Shown in pieces: positions 38,441 through 49,507 of a DNA stretch of 64,000 nucleotides. The position numbers were made by a program, and so were the translations under genes. The stretch's first letter is position 1, and the number at the start of each line of letters is the position of its first letter. Below the pieces are notes generated by a model. The model worked only from the letters and a program-made list of their open reading frames with translations, ran no database searches and was not told where the DNA came from. Source of the stretch: DASXKD01 sp963806145 (GTDB lineage Bacteria > Actinomycetota > Actinomycetes > Streptosporangiales > Streptosporangiaceae); NCBI GenBank assembly GCA_963806145.1, contig CAWDXD010000022.1, forward strand, positions 1 through 64,000, given 5' to 3'.

Positions 38441-39154
38441 TCACGGGGCTCCCTTCACGCTGAGGTCCGCGGGGACTTCCGCCATCCGGAGGCAGCGAGC
38501 TGGAACGCCCGCCCATACCTCGCGGGGAGGGATGTCACGAGTGACCACCGCACCCATTCCCACCAGCGAGAAGGCCCCTACGGTACGGTGTTCGCCGATG
38601 ACAGCACCGGCACCGATGTATGCGCCTGTCCGAATCCTGGCTCCTCCGCCAAGGCACGCCCCGGACGCCAGCGTTGCGTAGTCCTCCACTACGTCGTCAT
38701 GGGTCAACGTGGTGTGCGGCATGACGAGGACGTGTGCGCCGACCCGGACTGCCGCCGTGAGGACTACGTGCGCGAGCAGCACAGTGCCTGGGCCGATGGA
38801 AGACGACGCGGAGACGGCGCAGGTCGGGTGAATAATGGTGGCGTAGCGCTCCCGCGGCAGTCCTAGCTCGGCTACGATCCGCTGCCGACTGGTGTAGTCA
38901 GTGGGCCGCCCGGTACAGACCACGAAGAACGCGCCATACAACTGGGCTATCCGGTCGCGCCCGCCGAGCACAGCCGTCCCATCGATCATTTCCCCGCGCC
39001 GGGCCGGGTCGTCATCGAGGTAGCCGAGCAGCCGCCACCCGGCACCACATTCGTTCAAGGCGTGGACTGCCTGCGCGGTCTCCCGACCGAAGCCACCGGC
39101 CCCGATGATTACCAGGTCTCCGCCGGCAGGCCCCGGCGCCCTATCGGCGCTCAT
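38441..39154 (-). CDS. NeuD-family sugar O- or N-acyltransferase (PglD-like)
   Basis: 237 residues. An N-terminal Rossmann-like domain (LVIIGAGGFGRETAQAV) is followed by a left-handed beta-helix built from hexapeptide repeats (SSIGPGTVLLAHVVL, then GARIRTGAYIGAGAVIG) and ending GVPARCLRMAEVP. This layout is that of PglD/NeuD acetyltransferases acting on amino sugars. The ATG at 39154 overlaps the flippase end by 14 bases. It would suit a nucleotide amino sugar made by the neighbouring DegT enzymes. Confidence 0.87.
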   Translation of the reverse strand: MSADRAPGPAGGDLVIIGAGGFGRETAQAVHALNECGAGWRLLGYLDDDPARRGEMIDGTAVLGGRDRIAQLYGAFFVVCTGRPTDYTSRQRIVAELGLPRERYATIIHPTCAVSASSSIGPGTVLLAHVVLTAAVRVGAHVLVMPHTTLTHDDVVEDYATLASGACLGGGARIRTGAYIGAGAVIGEHRTVGAFSLVGMGAVVTRDIPPREVWAGVPARCLRMAEVPADLSVKGAP

Positions 39155-41046
39155 GCCGACCGGGCCAGTCAGATGCGAATACCTCGCTGCCAGCCGCCAG
39201 GCGGGAAGACCCGTAGGCCTGCTGCTCGGGCCCATCAGAGTCACCTGACACGGCTCCCGTCCTCGGCGGGTCGTTGCCGCCGCTGCCAGCAAGGGGTTCA
39301 GCCGATGCGCGGGCGCTGGGATTCGGTAGGACATTGTGATACATGTAAACAATCGTGTCCGGTTCCTGATTCATCGGCAGCGAACGTGACATGTCACTGC
39401 TTCGCGGGGCGGATACGGCGAGGGCCAGCAGCGCCTTGAGGCCCGCCACCTGGTCGGCCGGATCTCCGCGCCGCACCTCTGCTGTGGGATCCGCCAGGAC
39501 CAATCCCTCAGCGGCGGTGCCCGCGGTCGGGTCCTTCCTGGCTGCCAGGGCTGGCCTGAGCTCGGCGAGAACAGGCCTCATCTTGAAGCCGAGCAGCCCA
39601 ATGGCGCCGAGCGCGATGGTGCCACCGGCCGCGCACGCCCAGAATGCACTGGGAATCACCTGCGCCGCTGCCCACGCGGCGGCGCCTACACCTGCGGCTA
39701 CCACGAGTGATAGCCACAGACGTCCCGCGAGGGACCGGGCTTTGATGCCTACTTTGCCCAGCTCGACCAGGTACCACGGGAGCACCAGGAAAGCCGCGGC
39801 CAGTACCCCCGCCAGGGCTACTCCGCCAATCCCGTAGAGCTTGGCCCCACCGATGAGCAGGGGAATGAGCGCCAGCAGCCAGGCGAGCTGGACGGTGAAC
39901 ACGACGCGAGACCGGGCCAGCACTACGAAGTAGTCATAGCTGAGCTCGAAGAAGATGCGCAGGGCCGCGAGCAACGCAAGCCAGAACAGCGCCTGTGCCG
40001 CCGGCACCCACTTCGGGCCGTAGACGAAGCTGACAAGCGGCACCGCCGACCCGCTGATGAGCAGGCAGATGGGCAGCGTCACGACACCGAGAAGTGCCGT
40101 CGCCGACGCGAAGCCAGTGCGCATGGCGGGCGGATCGTGCTGGAGCCTCGAAAACAGCGCGGGCGCGACGTTCCGGACCGGTTGCGAGAACATGTTGACC
40201 GGCCAGCTCGCCAGGTTCCATGCCAGGACGTAGTAGCCCAGAGCTGTGGCACCGAGAATGTGCCCGACAGTCAAATTGTCTACATTACCTATAAGAAAAA
40301 CGATAAAGCTTCGAGCCGGCCAGTGGCAGCCCGAACCGCATCAGCTTGCGGGCCTTCTCCCGATCGAACCCGAAACGCAGCGGCTGTGGGGCGAACCTTA
40401 TGATCACCGCCCCGCCCGCGATCGCACCGACTACCTGGCCAACCGCGAGGCTCATCGCGCCAAAGCCTGCCCAGGCCATGCCGACAGACACGGCGGCACC
40501 GGACCAGCTATGGACCTGATCGGCAACGGTCTTGCGCCCCTGGAGGAAATACCGTTCCAGTAGCGCCGCCGGCACCGCGACGACACCGTTGGTCACCACG
40601 CTCACGTCAAGTACCCGGATGACAGCGGTAGCGGCCGGGGCGCCCATCGCGGATGCGAACTCCGGGGCAGTGAAAAACAGGGCGACGTACAGCACCAGGC
40701 TCGAAACCACTGAGATGGTCGTAACGGTGGGAGCGATCTCCTCCGGCTCGCCAGGCCACCGTACGATCGCCAGGCTGACGCCAAGCTCGTTGAAACTCAG
40801 CACTGCGAGCAGGGCGACCATCGCCACCGCGGCCGTCCCGAACTGATGTGGGCCCAGCAACCGGGCAAGCAGGATGCCGAAGCCCATGAGGCTCAGCTTG
40901 CCGAATGCGGTGCTGAAGAAGCTCCAGCCTAGAGCCCGGGAAGCCTGGCCTCCTAGGGTGGTGTTCCCGCCTCCCCGGAGCCGCCCGATGGTGAGCCGCC
41001 ATAGCGGCGCCTGACGTGCACCACGGTGAGCTGCCTTGCGGGACAC
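39141..41046 (-). CDS. Polysaccharide flippase (Wzx-like, MATE/MOP superfamily), one frameshift
   Basis: About 635 residues after repair. There are 12-14 hydrophobic segments starting at ALGWSFFSTAFGKLSLMGFG. PLAGSKLI and VDNLTVGHILGATALGYYVLAWNLASWP are conserved in lipopolysaccharide/teichuronic flippases. One extra t near 40302 (a ttt run) breaks the frame after GSKL. It is unusual in having about 130 residues of hydrophilic tail after the last membrane segment. The GTG start overlaps the aminotransferase stop (TAGTG). Confidence 0.86.
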
Positions 41047-42243
41047 TACTTGCGGGCCCCGGCTGCTGGGTCAAGATCCAGCGCAGCATAAGGCAGAGCT
41101 TCGCGTGACCCGGTCGGCAGGCCGGCGGCGGTACGGATCACCGAGATGACCTGATCCTGTTCCGCATCGCTCATCTCGTGGAAAAGCGGAAGTATCAAGC
41201 TCCCCGAGGAAAGCCGCTCCGTTACCGGCAGTGGCGGGGCGGCGCAGTCCACGTAGGCGGGCTCGGTATGGGCGGCCATGATGCCGCGCCGTGCGGACAC
41301 CCCGGCAGCGGCGAGGTTGCAGAGAAGGTCGTCTCTGGTGACCGGGAACCCGTCGGGAAGCATCACCCAGAACGACTGGTAATTGGTGGTGCCGTAATCA
41401 GGGTCCCGGATCATTTGCAGCCCGGGGATCCCGGCAAGCAGGCTCTGGTAGCGCCGCGCCTGGTCGCGCCGCCTGGCGATGAGGCGAGGGAGCTTGGCGA
41501 GCTGGACCAGGCCGACCGCGGCCTGGATGTCGGTCATCCGGTAGTTGAAGCCGACCTCCAGGTAGTGCTCGATGACCGGCTGACGGCTGGAATGGCGCTG
41601 GGCTGCGCTGATATCCATGCCGTGTTCCCGCAGCCTCCTCAGCCGCGCGGCGAGTTCCTCATCGGGGGTGACGAGCATGCCGCCCTCCCCCGTGGTGAGG
41701 AGCTTGCGCGGGTGGAAGGAGTAGGCGGCCAGCCAGGCACCGGCCCCCACTGGGCGGCCACGGTAAGTCGATCCGACGGCACAGGCCGCGTCCTCGACGA
41801 CCGCAATTCCGCGCGGATCGCACAGGGCACGCATGCCTGTCAAGATCGGCGGGGACGCCCGCTTGGTCGACGAGGATGACGGCACGGGTCCGGTCGGTCA
41901 GGTGCGGCTCGACGGTCTGCGGGACAAGGTTCTGCGTGGCCGGATCGACATCGGCGAAGACCACGCGTGCGCCCACGTAACGAACCGCGTTGGCGGTGGC
42001 GATGAACGACAGCGACGGGACGACGACCTCGTCGCCGGGGCCGATCCCCGCCGCTACCAGCGCCAGGTGCAGGGCCGCCGTGCAGGACGAGACCGCGACG
42101 CCGTGACCCCCTCCGATCATCGCCGCGAAGGCCTGCTCGAATTCCGCGACCCGCGGCCCCTGCGCCACCCAGCCGGACGCCACGGCTTCCGCGGCGGCCG
42201 CCGCTTCCTCTTGGCCGAGCCAGGGCCGCATCACGGGAATCAT
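41046..42243 (-). CDS. DegT/DnrJ/EryC1/StrS sugar aminotransferase, one frameshift
   Basis: About 398 residues after repair; PLP enzyme of the perosamine-synthase/PseC-like branch. The first part has PVMRPWLGQEEAAAAAEAV, SSCTAALHLALVAAGIGPGDEV and FADVDPATQN. The second has VVEDAACAVGSTYRGRP and the lysine motif FHPRKLLTTGEGG. They join after removal of one extra t near 41851 (PADL to TGMRALCDPRG). It is coupled to the epimerase upstream and to the flippase downstream. Product sugar unknown. Confidence 0.88.
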
Positions 42244-43220
42244 CGAGGGCCACCCTCGCCGACCGCGGTTCGTTCGCTCGCCACCAGGAGACGAGCCTCC
42301 GCAGGCCCTCCTCCAGATCCACCTCAGGCTTCCAGTCCAGTAGCTGCTGCGCCCGAGAGACGTCGGCCAGGCGCCGAGTCACCCCGTTGACGCCTCGCGG
42401 CGGCCCGAACTCAAGGGGCAGCCGTGAATCCATGGCCCGCAGCAGCGCTTCAGCCAGCTCGATCAGACTTGTCTCCTCGCCGCTGCCGATGTTGAAGACC
42501 TCGTCGGTGGCGTCGCTGATGGCGGCCAGCAGGTTCGCGCGGGCGATGTCCTCGGTGAACACGAAGTCCATCGTCTGCCTGCCGTCGCCGAGGATCAGCG
42601 GCGGCTGTCCGGCTTCGATCCGTTCCATCCAGCGGATCAGGACCTCGGTGTAGAGGCCGTGGATATCCATCCGCGGCCCGTACACGTTGAAGTAACGCAG
42701 CATGACGTAGTCCAGCCCGCGCATCGCATGAAAGCTGCGGAGCAGGCCTTCGTTGAAGGTCTTCGCCGCGCCGTAGAGGGTGTCGTTGGCGTAGGGGTGC
42801 TGGCGTTCCGGGGTCGGGAAGTCCTCCGCCAGGCCGTAGACGGAGGCTGACGAGGCTGCGACGACCTTGCGGACCCCGGCGTCGGCCGCGGCCTCGATGA
42901 CCTCGAAGGTGCCGTCGACGAGGACCTCGAGGGCGAGCCGCGGCTCCGTCGGCGCACTGGGTGATCCGGATCGCCGCCTGGTGGAATACGAGATCAATGC
43001 CGGCCATCAGGGACCGGACCAGCGGCCGATCCCTGATGTCGCCTTCGACGAGCCGGACGTTGCCGGTCTGCAAGCGCAGCCGGAGGTTCTCCCGCCGGCC
43101 GCGGACGAAGTTGTCGAGCACAACGACCTCCGCCGCACCCGCGTCGACGAGCTGGTCGACGATGGTGGAGCCGATGGTGCCTGCACCGCCAGTGACCAGG
43201 AACCGTCTGTCCCTTGATCA
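42240..43220 (-). CDS. NAD-dependent epimerase/dehydratase (UDP-sugar 4-epimerase-like), about three frameshifts
   Basis: Short-chain dehydrogenase-type sugar-nucleotide enzyme of about 326 residues after repair. The N-terminal VTGGAGTIGS motif appears only when an extra c near 43203 is removed. LVFHQAAIRITQCA, SSASVYG and YGAAKTFNE (catalytic Tyr-x3-Lys) follow. Further shifts are an extra g near 42957 and one near 42255 that hides the expected TGA overlapping the aminotransferase ATG. It probably makes a 4-epimer or 4-keto sugar for the next enzyme. Confidence 0.82.
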
Positions 43221-44295
43221 TCTGTCCACCTCCGAGGCGATCGGGATACGCGTGCCACCGCCTGTCCGCGCTCTTCGAGGCGGCCTCGAGCATGCGTAAG
43301 CACGCGCAAGGCCCGCGTGACATCGGTGAGCGGCTGCCGCCCCTCGGTGATCGCCGAGGCGAACTCGGCCATGACCGCCATCAGTGCCTCGCGCTCGGGC
43401 AGCGCGGGTACGCAGGGTGTCGCCGATCCGGTAGGAGATGAGCGCCTGCCTGCCGCTCGTCATCGCGGCAGCGATTCCGCGGGCAGGCGGTCCACACCAC
43501 GGTCATGAATCATGAGCCGTGCCGTCGGGTTCATGTCGTCCCAGACGATGGTGCGCCGGGAGCCGCCGAACGACGGTCGTCCGGATCTTGGTCGGGCTGA
43601 GCCAGTTCACGTGGACGTGCGCGAGGGCGCCGTTGGACAGCCAGACCGAGAGGTAGGCCAGGCACGCCCGTCCGGCACCGATCGGGTCGCCGGTGTGGGC
43701 GGCGACCGCCACCGGGACGACGTCGTCGGGAAGAACGAAGTCCAGGATCGACAGGTCGTGCGGTGCGAGGTCCCACAGGACGTCGACGTCGGGCTGCACC
43801 AGGCCGAGGTTGATCCGCACCGAGTCGATGAACTGGACCTCGCCGATCTCCCCACCGCGGATGAGCTCACGGATGCGCTGCACGGCCGGGGTGTAGCAGT
43901 AGGTGTGATCGCACATGAGCACCAGGCCGGACCGGCGCGCCAGCGTCGGCCAGCTTCTCGCCCTCGGCGACCGAGGCGGTCAGCGGCTTCTCCACCAGCA
44001 CGTGCTTGCCGGCCTCCAGCGCGGCACGCACGAGATCGAAGTGCGTGGCGGCAGGCGTCGCGATCGCGACGGCGGCGACCGCCGGGTCCGCAAGCACCTC
44101 CTCGTAGGACGCGGTGGCCCGCACCGTGGACGACGGGCCGAGGACCGTCCGGGCCCGCTCGATGTCCAGGTCGCACAGCCACTGCAGCCGGATGTCCGGT
44201 GTGGCCAGTGCGGTACGAACGAGGTTCGGCCCCCAGTAGCCAGCGCCGATCACCGCCAGACCCGATCGAGGGCACCATTGAGTACTCCCCGTCAT
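43217..44295 (-). CDS. Gfo/Idh/MocA family oxidoreductase (nucleotide-sugar dehydrogenase-like), about six frameshifts
   Basis: About 357 residues after repair. The N-terminal NAD fold reads LAVIGAGYWGPNLVR, with VAIATPAATHFDLVRAALEAGKHVLVEKPL carrying the catalytic EKP. LMCDHTYCYTPAVQ and VDVLWDLAPHDLSILDFV mark the substrate domain. The pattern is that of WlbA/WbpB-like 3-dehydrogenases and inositol-type enzymes. Extra bases near 43945, 43573, 43413, 43298 and 43272, plus an unresolved event near 43450, interrupt it. The expected stop TGA overlaps the epimerase ATG. The density of shifts in about 1 kb is among the highest in the window. Confidence 0.8.
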
Positions 44296-44316
44296 AACTG
44301 TCCTGCCCGTCAGCAA

Positions 44317-47290
44317 TTACGTCGCTGTGGTGCTGAACACGACGTCGACCCAGTAGTTGGTCGCGTTGTAGCTGTTGTTGGGGAAGGCCGGTGAACCGCC
44401 ATAGCGGTACACGCCGTTACCGCCGCTGACCGCAGACGACGCGGGGACGTGCAGCGGGGAATTGTCGACGCCCGCATTGGCAAAGTCGGCAGAATCATCC
44501 GAGTAACCACCGTTCGGCGCGAAGTAGGACGCGACGTACGTCGTGCCCGCGGTCACCGGGATCGGCGTCGAGAAGTTCGCTTGCTGCCAGCCAGACGCCG
44601 ACTCGTTCGTGAAGGTGACCTGGCCGAGCAGGTCGCCGCTAGCGTCCCACAGGCTGCCGACATGGGTCCCGGTGTTGCCCGCTCCCTTGTAGAAGCGGAT
44701 GCCGGTGATCAACCCGTTCTCGTCCGTCGTGAACTGCACGCCGAGGTTGACGGCGCTCGAATCGTTAGCTGAGGCGATCGCCGGCTGCGCCGAACTCGGC
44801 CAGATGGAGCAGGGACACTGCGCCGGAGCCGCCGTGGTGAAGTTCCAGCTGAACGGGCCGCTCATCGGCTTACCGGCAGTGTCGGTCGCGGCCGACACCG
44901 TGGCGGTGTAACCCGTGCTGGGCGACAACGCGCCGGCGGGGCCGCCGCCCGACGGGGTGAACGTAGCCGTCGCGGTTGACGAATTGTAGGAAAGCGTGCC
45001 TGGCACGGAAGTCCCGCCCGGCCCGGTCAGCGCGAACTGAATCGAACTCGCCTGCACCTGCTTATTGAACGTGAACGAGACCGCCGCGTTCGTGGCGACG
45101 TTCGCCTGGCCACTTGCTGGATTCGTGGTTGCCACGGCGGGCGCTACGAAGTCCGGGGGCGGGCTGGTCCAGAAGATGGGGTCGACCCAGTAGTTGGAGG
45201 AACCGTAAGCTGCTGGTCGGGAACTGATCGCCACCGTAGGCGTAGACGCCGTTGCCGCCGTCGGTTCCGTCTTGCAGCGCTGTCAGCGGCGCGTTGCTGT
45301 AGCCGCTGCTGGCGAAGTAACCGCTGGTCGTCCGCGTAGTTCGCCGTTCGGAGCGTAGTAGCTGGCGACATAGGTCTGGCCGGCGCTGACCGGCACCGCC
45401 GTCGGGAACTCCAGCGTCTGCCAGCCGCTCGCGGTCTCGTTGGTGAACGTGCCATGGGCGAGCAGCGTGCCGCTGTCCGTCCACAGGCTGCCGGTGTGGG
45501 TGCCGGTGTTCCCGGGACCCTTGTAGAACCGGACGCCGGAGATCCAGCCGCTGGTGCTGGCCTGGAACTTGACTCCTAGCTCCACCGAGCTGGAGTCGTT
45601 GACCGACGGGTTCGCCGGCGTGGCGTCGCTCTCCCAGATCGTGCACGGGCATGCCGCGGCCCCGGACGTGGTGAACGACCAGTTGTCCGGGGATGTCATC
45701 GCGACACCAGACGTGCTGGTCGCGCCGCTGACGCTCGCCTTGTAGACGGTGCCCTGGCTGAGCGGGCTGGACGGGGTGAACGTCAGGACCGTCCCGGTGC
45801 TGTCGAGCGACGTGGTCCCGCGACCGCGTTCCCGTTCGGGTCGGTGAGCGAGAACGTCGCCGATCCCGGCCTTGATCGCCTTGTTGAAGGTGACCGTGAC
45901 CGCGGATGCTGACCGGCACGCTTGTCGCCGAGTTCGCCGGCGTGGTCGCCGTCACGGTCGGCGGATTGGGGTCCGTGCTGGTACACCACGTCGACCCAGT
46001 AGTTCGACCCGTTGTAGGTGCTGGACGGGAAGGTGCGTGGACGAGCCGTAGGCGATAGACCCCGCCGTTGGCCAGCGCCGTCAGCGGCCCGTTCGTCACC
46101 GCGGAGGTGAGCCCGCCGGAGGTGTCCGCGTAGTGACCCGTAGTCGGTGTGGTACGACGCGACATAGGTGGTGCCCGCCGTGACCGTCACCGGGGTGGAG
46201 AAGTCGAGTTCCTCCCAGCCCTGGGTGGACTCGTTGCTGAACGTGCCAGTCGCCAGCAGGGTGCCGCTGGACGTCCACAGGGTGCCGGTGTGGGTGCCGG
46301 TGTTGTCGGGCTCCTTGTAGAACCGGATCCCGCTGATCGTCCCGTTCTGCGTCGGCCTGGAACTGGACGCCGAGCTCCACCGAGCTGGTGTCGGTCGCGT
46401 CGGTCACGCCGGACGGCGGCGACGTCGGGCCAGATCGCGCACGGGCACTGCCCGCCGGAGTCGAACGCCTTGCTGGTGGTGAACGAGTACGTATACGGCG
46501 TCATCGTCTGGCCGAAGTTGTCCTGCGCCCCGCTGATCGTGACGGTGTAGGTGGTGCCCGCGGCCAGCGCGCTCGTCGGGCGTGAAGGTGGCGACCGTGT
46601 CGGTGCTGTCGAACGACGTCGTGCCGGGCACGGTGTTCCCGCTCGAGTCCTTCACGGTGAACGACGCCGAGCTGGGCACCACCGGCTCGGAGAACGTCAC
46701 CGTCGGGTCGGTCGAGACCGGGATTGCTCGACGAACCCGCGACGGGCGTGCGCTGAGTTACCGACGGCGGCGGCCCCGGGTGGCTGTGTCGTGTCGAAGA
46801 TGACGTCAACCGCGTAGCTCGTACCACCGAAGGTAGACGTCGGGAAGCCGGGGCCGCCGGCATTGAACACGCCGTTGCCGCCGCCGGTGACCATGTAGTC
46901 GGCCTTCACCGCGGTGAGCGGCGGGGTGCTTCAGCGGCCAGTCGAACAGGTCCGGGTCGCTGGCGTAGTGGCCATCGGGATCGTAGTACGACACGACGTA
47001 GGTCGTATTGGCGCTGATCTGGACCGGGTTGGCGAACAGCAGCGTCTGCCAGCCGCTGGCGGTCTCGTTGGTGAACGTACCGGTGGCGAGCAGGGTGCCG
47101 GAGGCGCGTCCAGAGCGAGCCGGTGTGCGTCCCGTTGTTGCCGGTGCCCTTGTAGAAGCGGACGCCCGCCACCCAGCCAGGCACGCTCGACTGGAACTTC
47201 ATGCCGAGCTCGTACGCCGCGGGATCGTTCGCCGACGTGGTCGATCGGCGTGTAGTTGTTGCCGAAGAGGCCGCACGGGCAGTTGACCGT
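44317..47290 (-). repeat. Four DUF4082 plus Ig-like repeat units
   Basis: CPCxxW/F openings lie near 47270, 46440, 45645 and 44812, giving a spacing of about 800-830 bases. Each unit encodes about 160 residues of DUF4082 (GVRFYKGxGNxGTHTGSLW, TFTNETASGWQ, TTYVASYY) and, except for the last, about 100 residues of Ig-like sequence. Units are diverged, unlike the fibronectin repeats of the paralogue. Confidence 0.8.
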
Positions 47291-49286
47291 GACGGTGACT
47301 CCCGGCCCCGGGTTCTCCGTGTTGCCGCTGTCGTCGGTCGCGCGCGACAGGATCGTCACCGAGCCGTTGCCCGCCGCCGACCAGGTGTAGCTCCAGGTCA
47401 CGCTGGTGCTGGCGGCGCGACATCGTGGTCACCGGATGCCAGGTCGAGCCGCCGTCGGTGGACACCTCGACGCCGGCGACCACGCCGCCGCCGGAGTCGG
47501 TGGCCGTGCCGCTGATCGTGACGCGTGCTGCCGTTCGTGAAGGTCGCACCTGCCGACGGCGAGGTGATCGTCGAGGTCGGCGGGGCAGTGTCGTGCGGCT
47601 GCTGTAGCCGGCACCAGGCCGGACATCAGCGTCGCTGGCTGCACGCCCATGTCGGCGAGCAGGTTGACGGTCGCCTGCTGCATGGCCGGGTCGGTCGGGT
47701 TGTTGGCGTCCCCGTCGTGGTTGGAGTTAAGGCCCCACGCCCACTGAACGGTGCCGGCATCGAAGACGAGCGCACCGCTGGCTGCCCGGTACAGCGTCAG
47801 GCTGTTGCAGGCATTGCCCGGGCCCGATGTCTTCGCTGACGGTCAGCAAGAGCTGCGAGACATTCTCGCACGTCTTCGACATGTCGATCTCGCCGGGCGG
47901 CCGGAATCCGTTGTCGACGTCTGAGTCCCACTCGTAGCCGAGCGTCTCGTCGGGCATGCGTGTACGTCTGGCCCGGCTGCAGGTTGGCCACGGCGGTATT
48001 TCGCCAGATCTGCAGCTTGGAGTACTGGCGACGGTACCTGATCCGCGTACGAACAGCAGTTGACCGTCCACAGTTGGCCGGTCAGCGCGTTCTCCGGCTG
48101 CCCGCCGTCGCCCGGCGGGCTGAACCGCGGATCTCGCCACGCCCCGGTCCAGGTCGGCGGATCCGCCGGATCGGTCTGGGCGCTGTCCAGGCTCTCCTTG
48201 TAGGTGATCAGCGTGCGGTAGGGCTCGTTGCCGTACTGGCTGTTGGCCCACCGGGTCTTCCACCACATCGTGTTGCCGGTGAAGAATGCGAGATTGACTC
48301 CCGCGTTCCTGGCCGCGGTGACGTTGGCCCGGTCTCCCGCATCCCAGTACTCGGAGTGTCCCGCGTTCATGAACACCTTGTGCTGCTCGAGCATCGATGC
48401 GGCACCCGGTGCGGCGACGTCCGCCTGGCTGACGTAGCTGACGTCGTAGCCGTTCTCCTCCAGGAACTCGATCATCGGGAATTCGGCGGAGAAGAAGAAG
48501 TCCTGCCCGCCGGGAGTGTCGAAGCGGGTCGCGAACGGCCGGTTGTAGCTGACCTGGACGGCGCGGCCCGGGTCCAGTGCGCTGCAGCACCAGGGGCTGC
48601 CGGTGGCGTTACCCGTGTACAGGCTGTAGCCGCCCCAGTCGTTGTAGGCCTGCCAGGTCTCGTCGGAGGTCATGAAGACGATGTCCGAATGACTCGAATT
48701 GTCGGTCACCACGAACGGGATCTGGTTCTCGTCGCTGGTCCCGTCGGTGCGGTAGATGTGCGCGAAGTAGACACCGGACACCAGCGTCGTCGGGCACCGT
48801 CCAGCTGGCCGACACGCCCCAGTTGCCGCAGTCGACCAGGCCGGTGGCGGTGTTGGTGTTGCAGGCAGGCTGGTTCTGCGACACCGAGATGTTCGGCGTG
48901 ATGCTCGTGATCAAGCGCGCGCCGTCGCCGCCGTAGTAGCCCATCCGGTAGATGTCGATCGAGTAGCTGCTCGCCGGCGACTCGATCTTGAAGTTGATCG
49001 TCCCGCCGACGTTGACGCTGAACGGGTCGGCGAAGCCCTGGATCGTGGTGCCCTCGCCGGAGCCGACGTCCCAGACCGACTGCGGCGTGCCAGGCAGCTG
49101 GTTCTCGCACGCGATCGGGTTGGCGCACGCGGCCTGAGCTGGCGTGATGGGGACGATGGACAACAGGGTCCCGGCCAGGACCGCCACCGCTGGCAGGGCC
49201 AGCAGGCGCACCAGCCGATGGCGGGTGCGCAGGGCCATGGCAAAGCGAGCCGGGGACCTCTGGCCACCGGGAAAGTGCTTGTTCAC
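44317..49286 (-). CDS. Very large secreted multidomain protein: dimethylformamidase-like domain plus four DUF4082/Ig-like units (many frameshifts)
   Basis: Paralogue of the gene at 14499, about 1,655 residues if repaired. The GTG start at 49286 follows a GGGGGGGAG site; a signal peptide ends at TPAQA. The dimethylformamidase-like domain (49150-47650) has TSDETWQAYNDWGGYSLY, GHSEYW and WWKTRW. An Ig-like domain (PPTSTITSP, VSTDGGSTWHP) follows, then four DUF4082 modules opening with CPCGLF, CPCAIW, CPCTIW and CPCSIW, separated by SbsA-type Ig-like domains (TFSEPVVPSSASF, FNKQVQASS). At least two dozen one-base shifts interrupt it, for example an extra g near 48795. There are no in-frame stops within the segments. 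No cell-wall anchor is visible at the C-terminus. Confidence 0.82.
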
Positions 49287-49507
49287 TTGCTCCCCCCCAC
49301 CGTTCGGGAGCGTCCAGCAAACGGCAGGACAGCGCCGTCGCGCACGCAGGCCGACACGGGTCTCACCGGACGGCCGACTACCTGACATGAACTAGACGCA
49401 GAGCGGGAGCGTCCAGATGGCAGCATACGCCCACTTTGCACAGGTTTTGCTTCTGCCCCGGGTATCTTTCCACCACGCCCGCGGATCTGGCGGCACGACC
49501 GGCCCCG

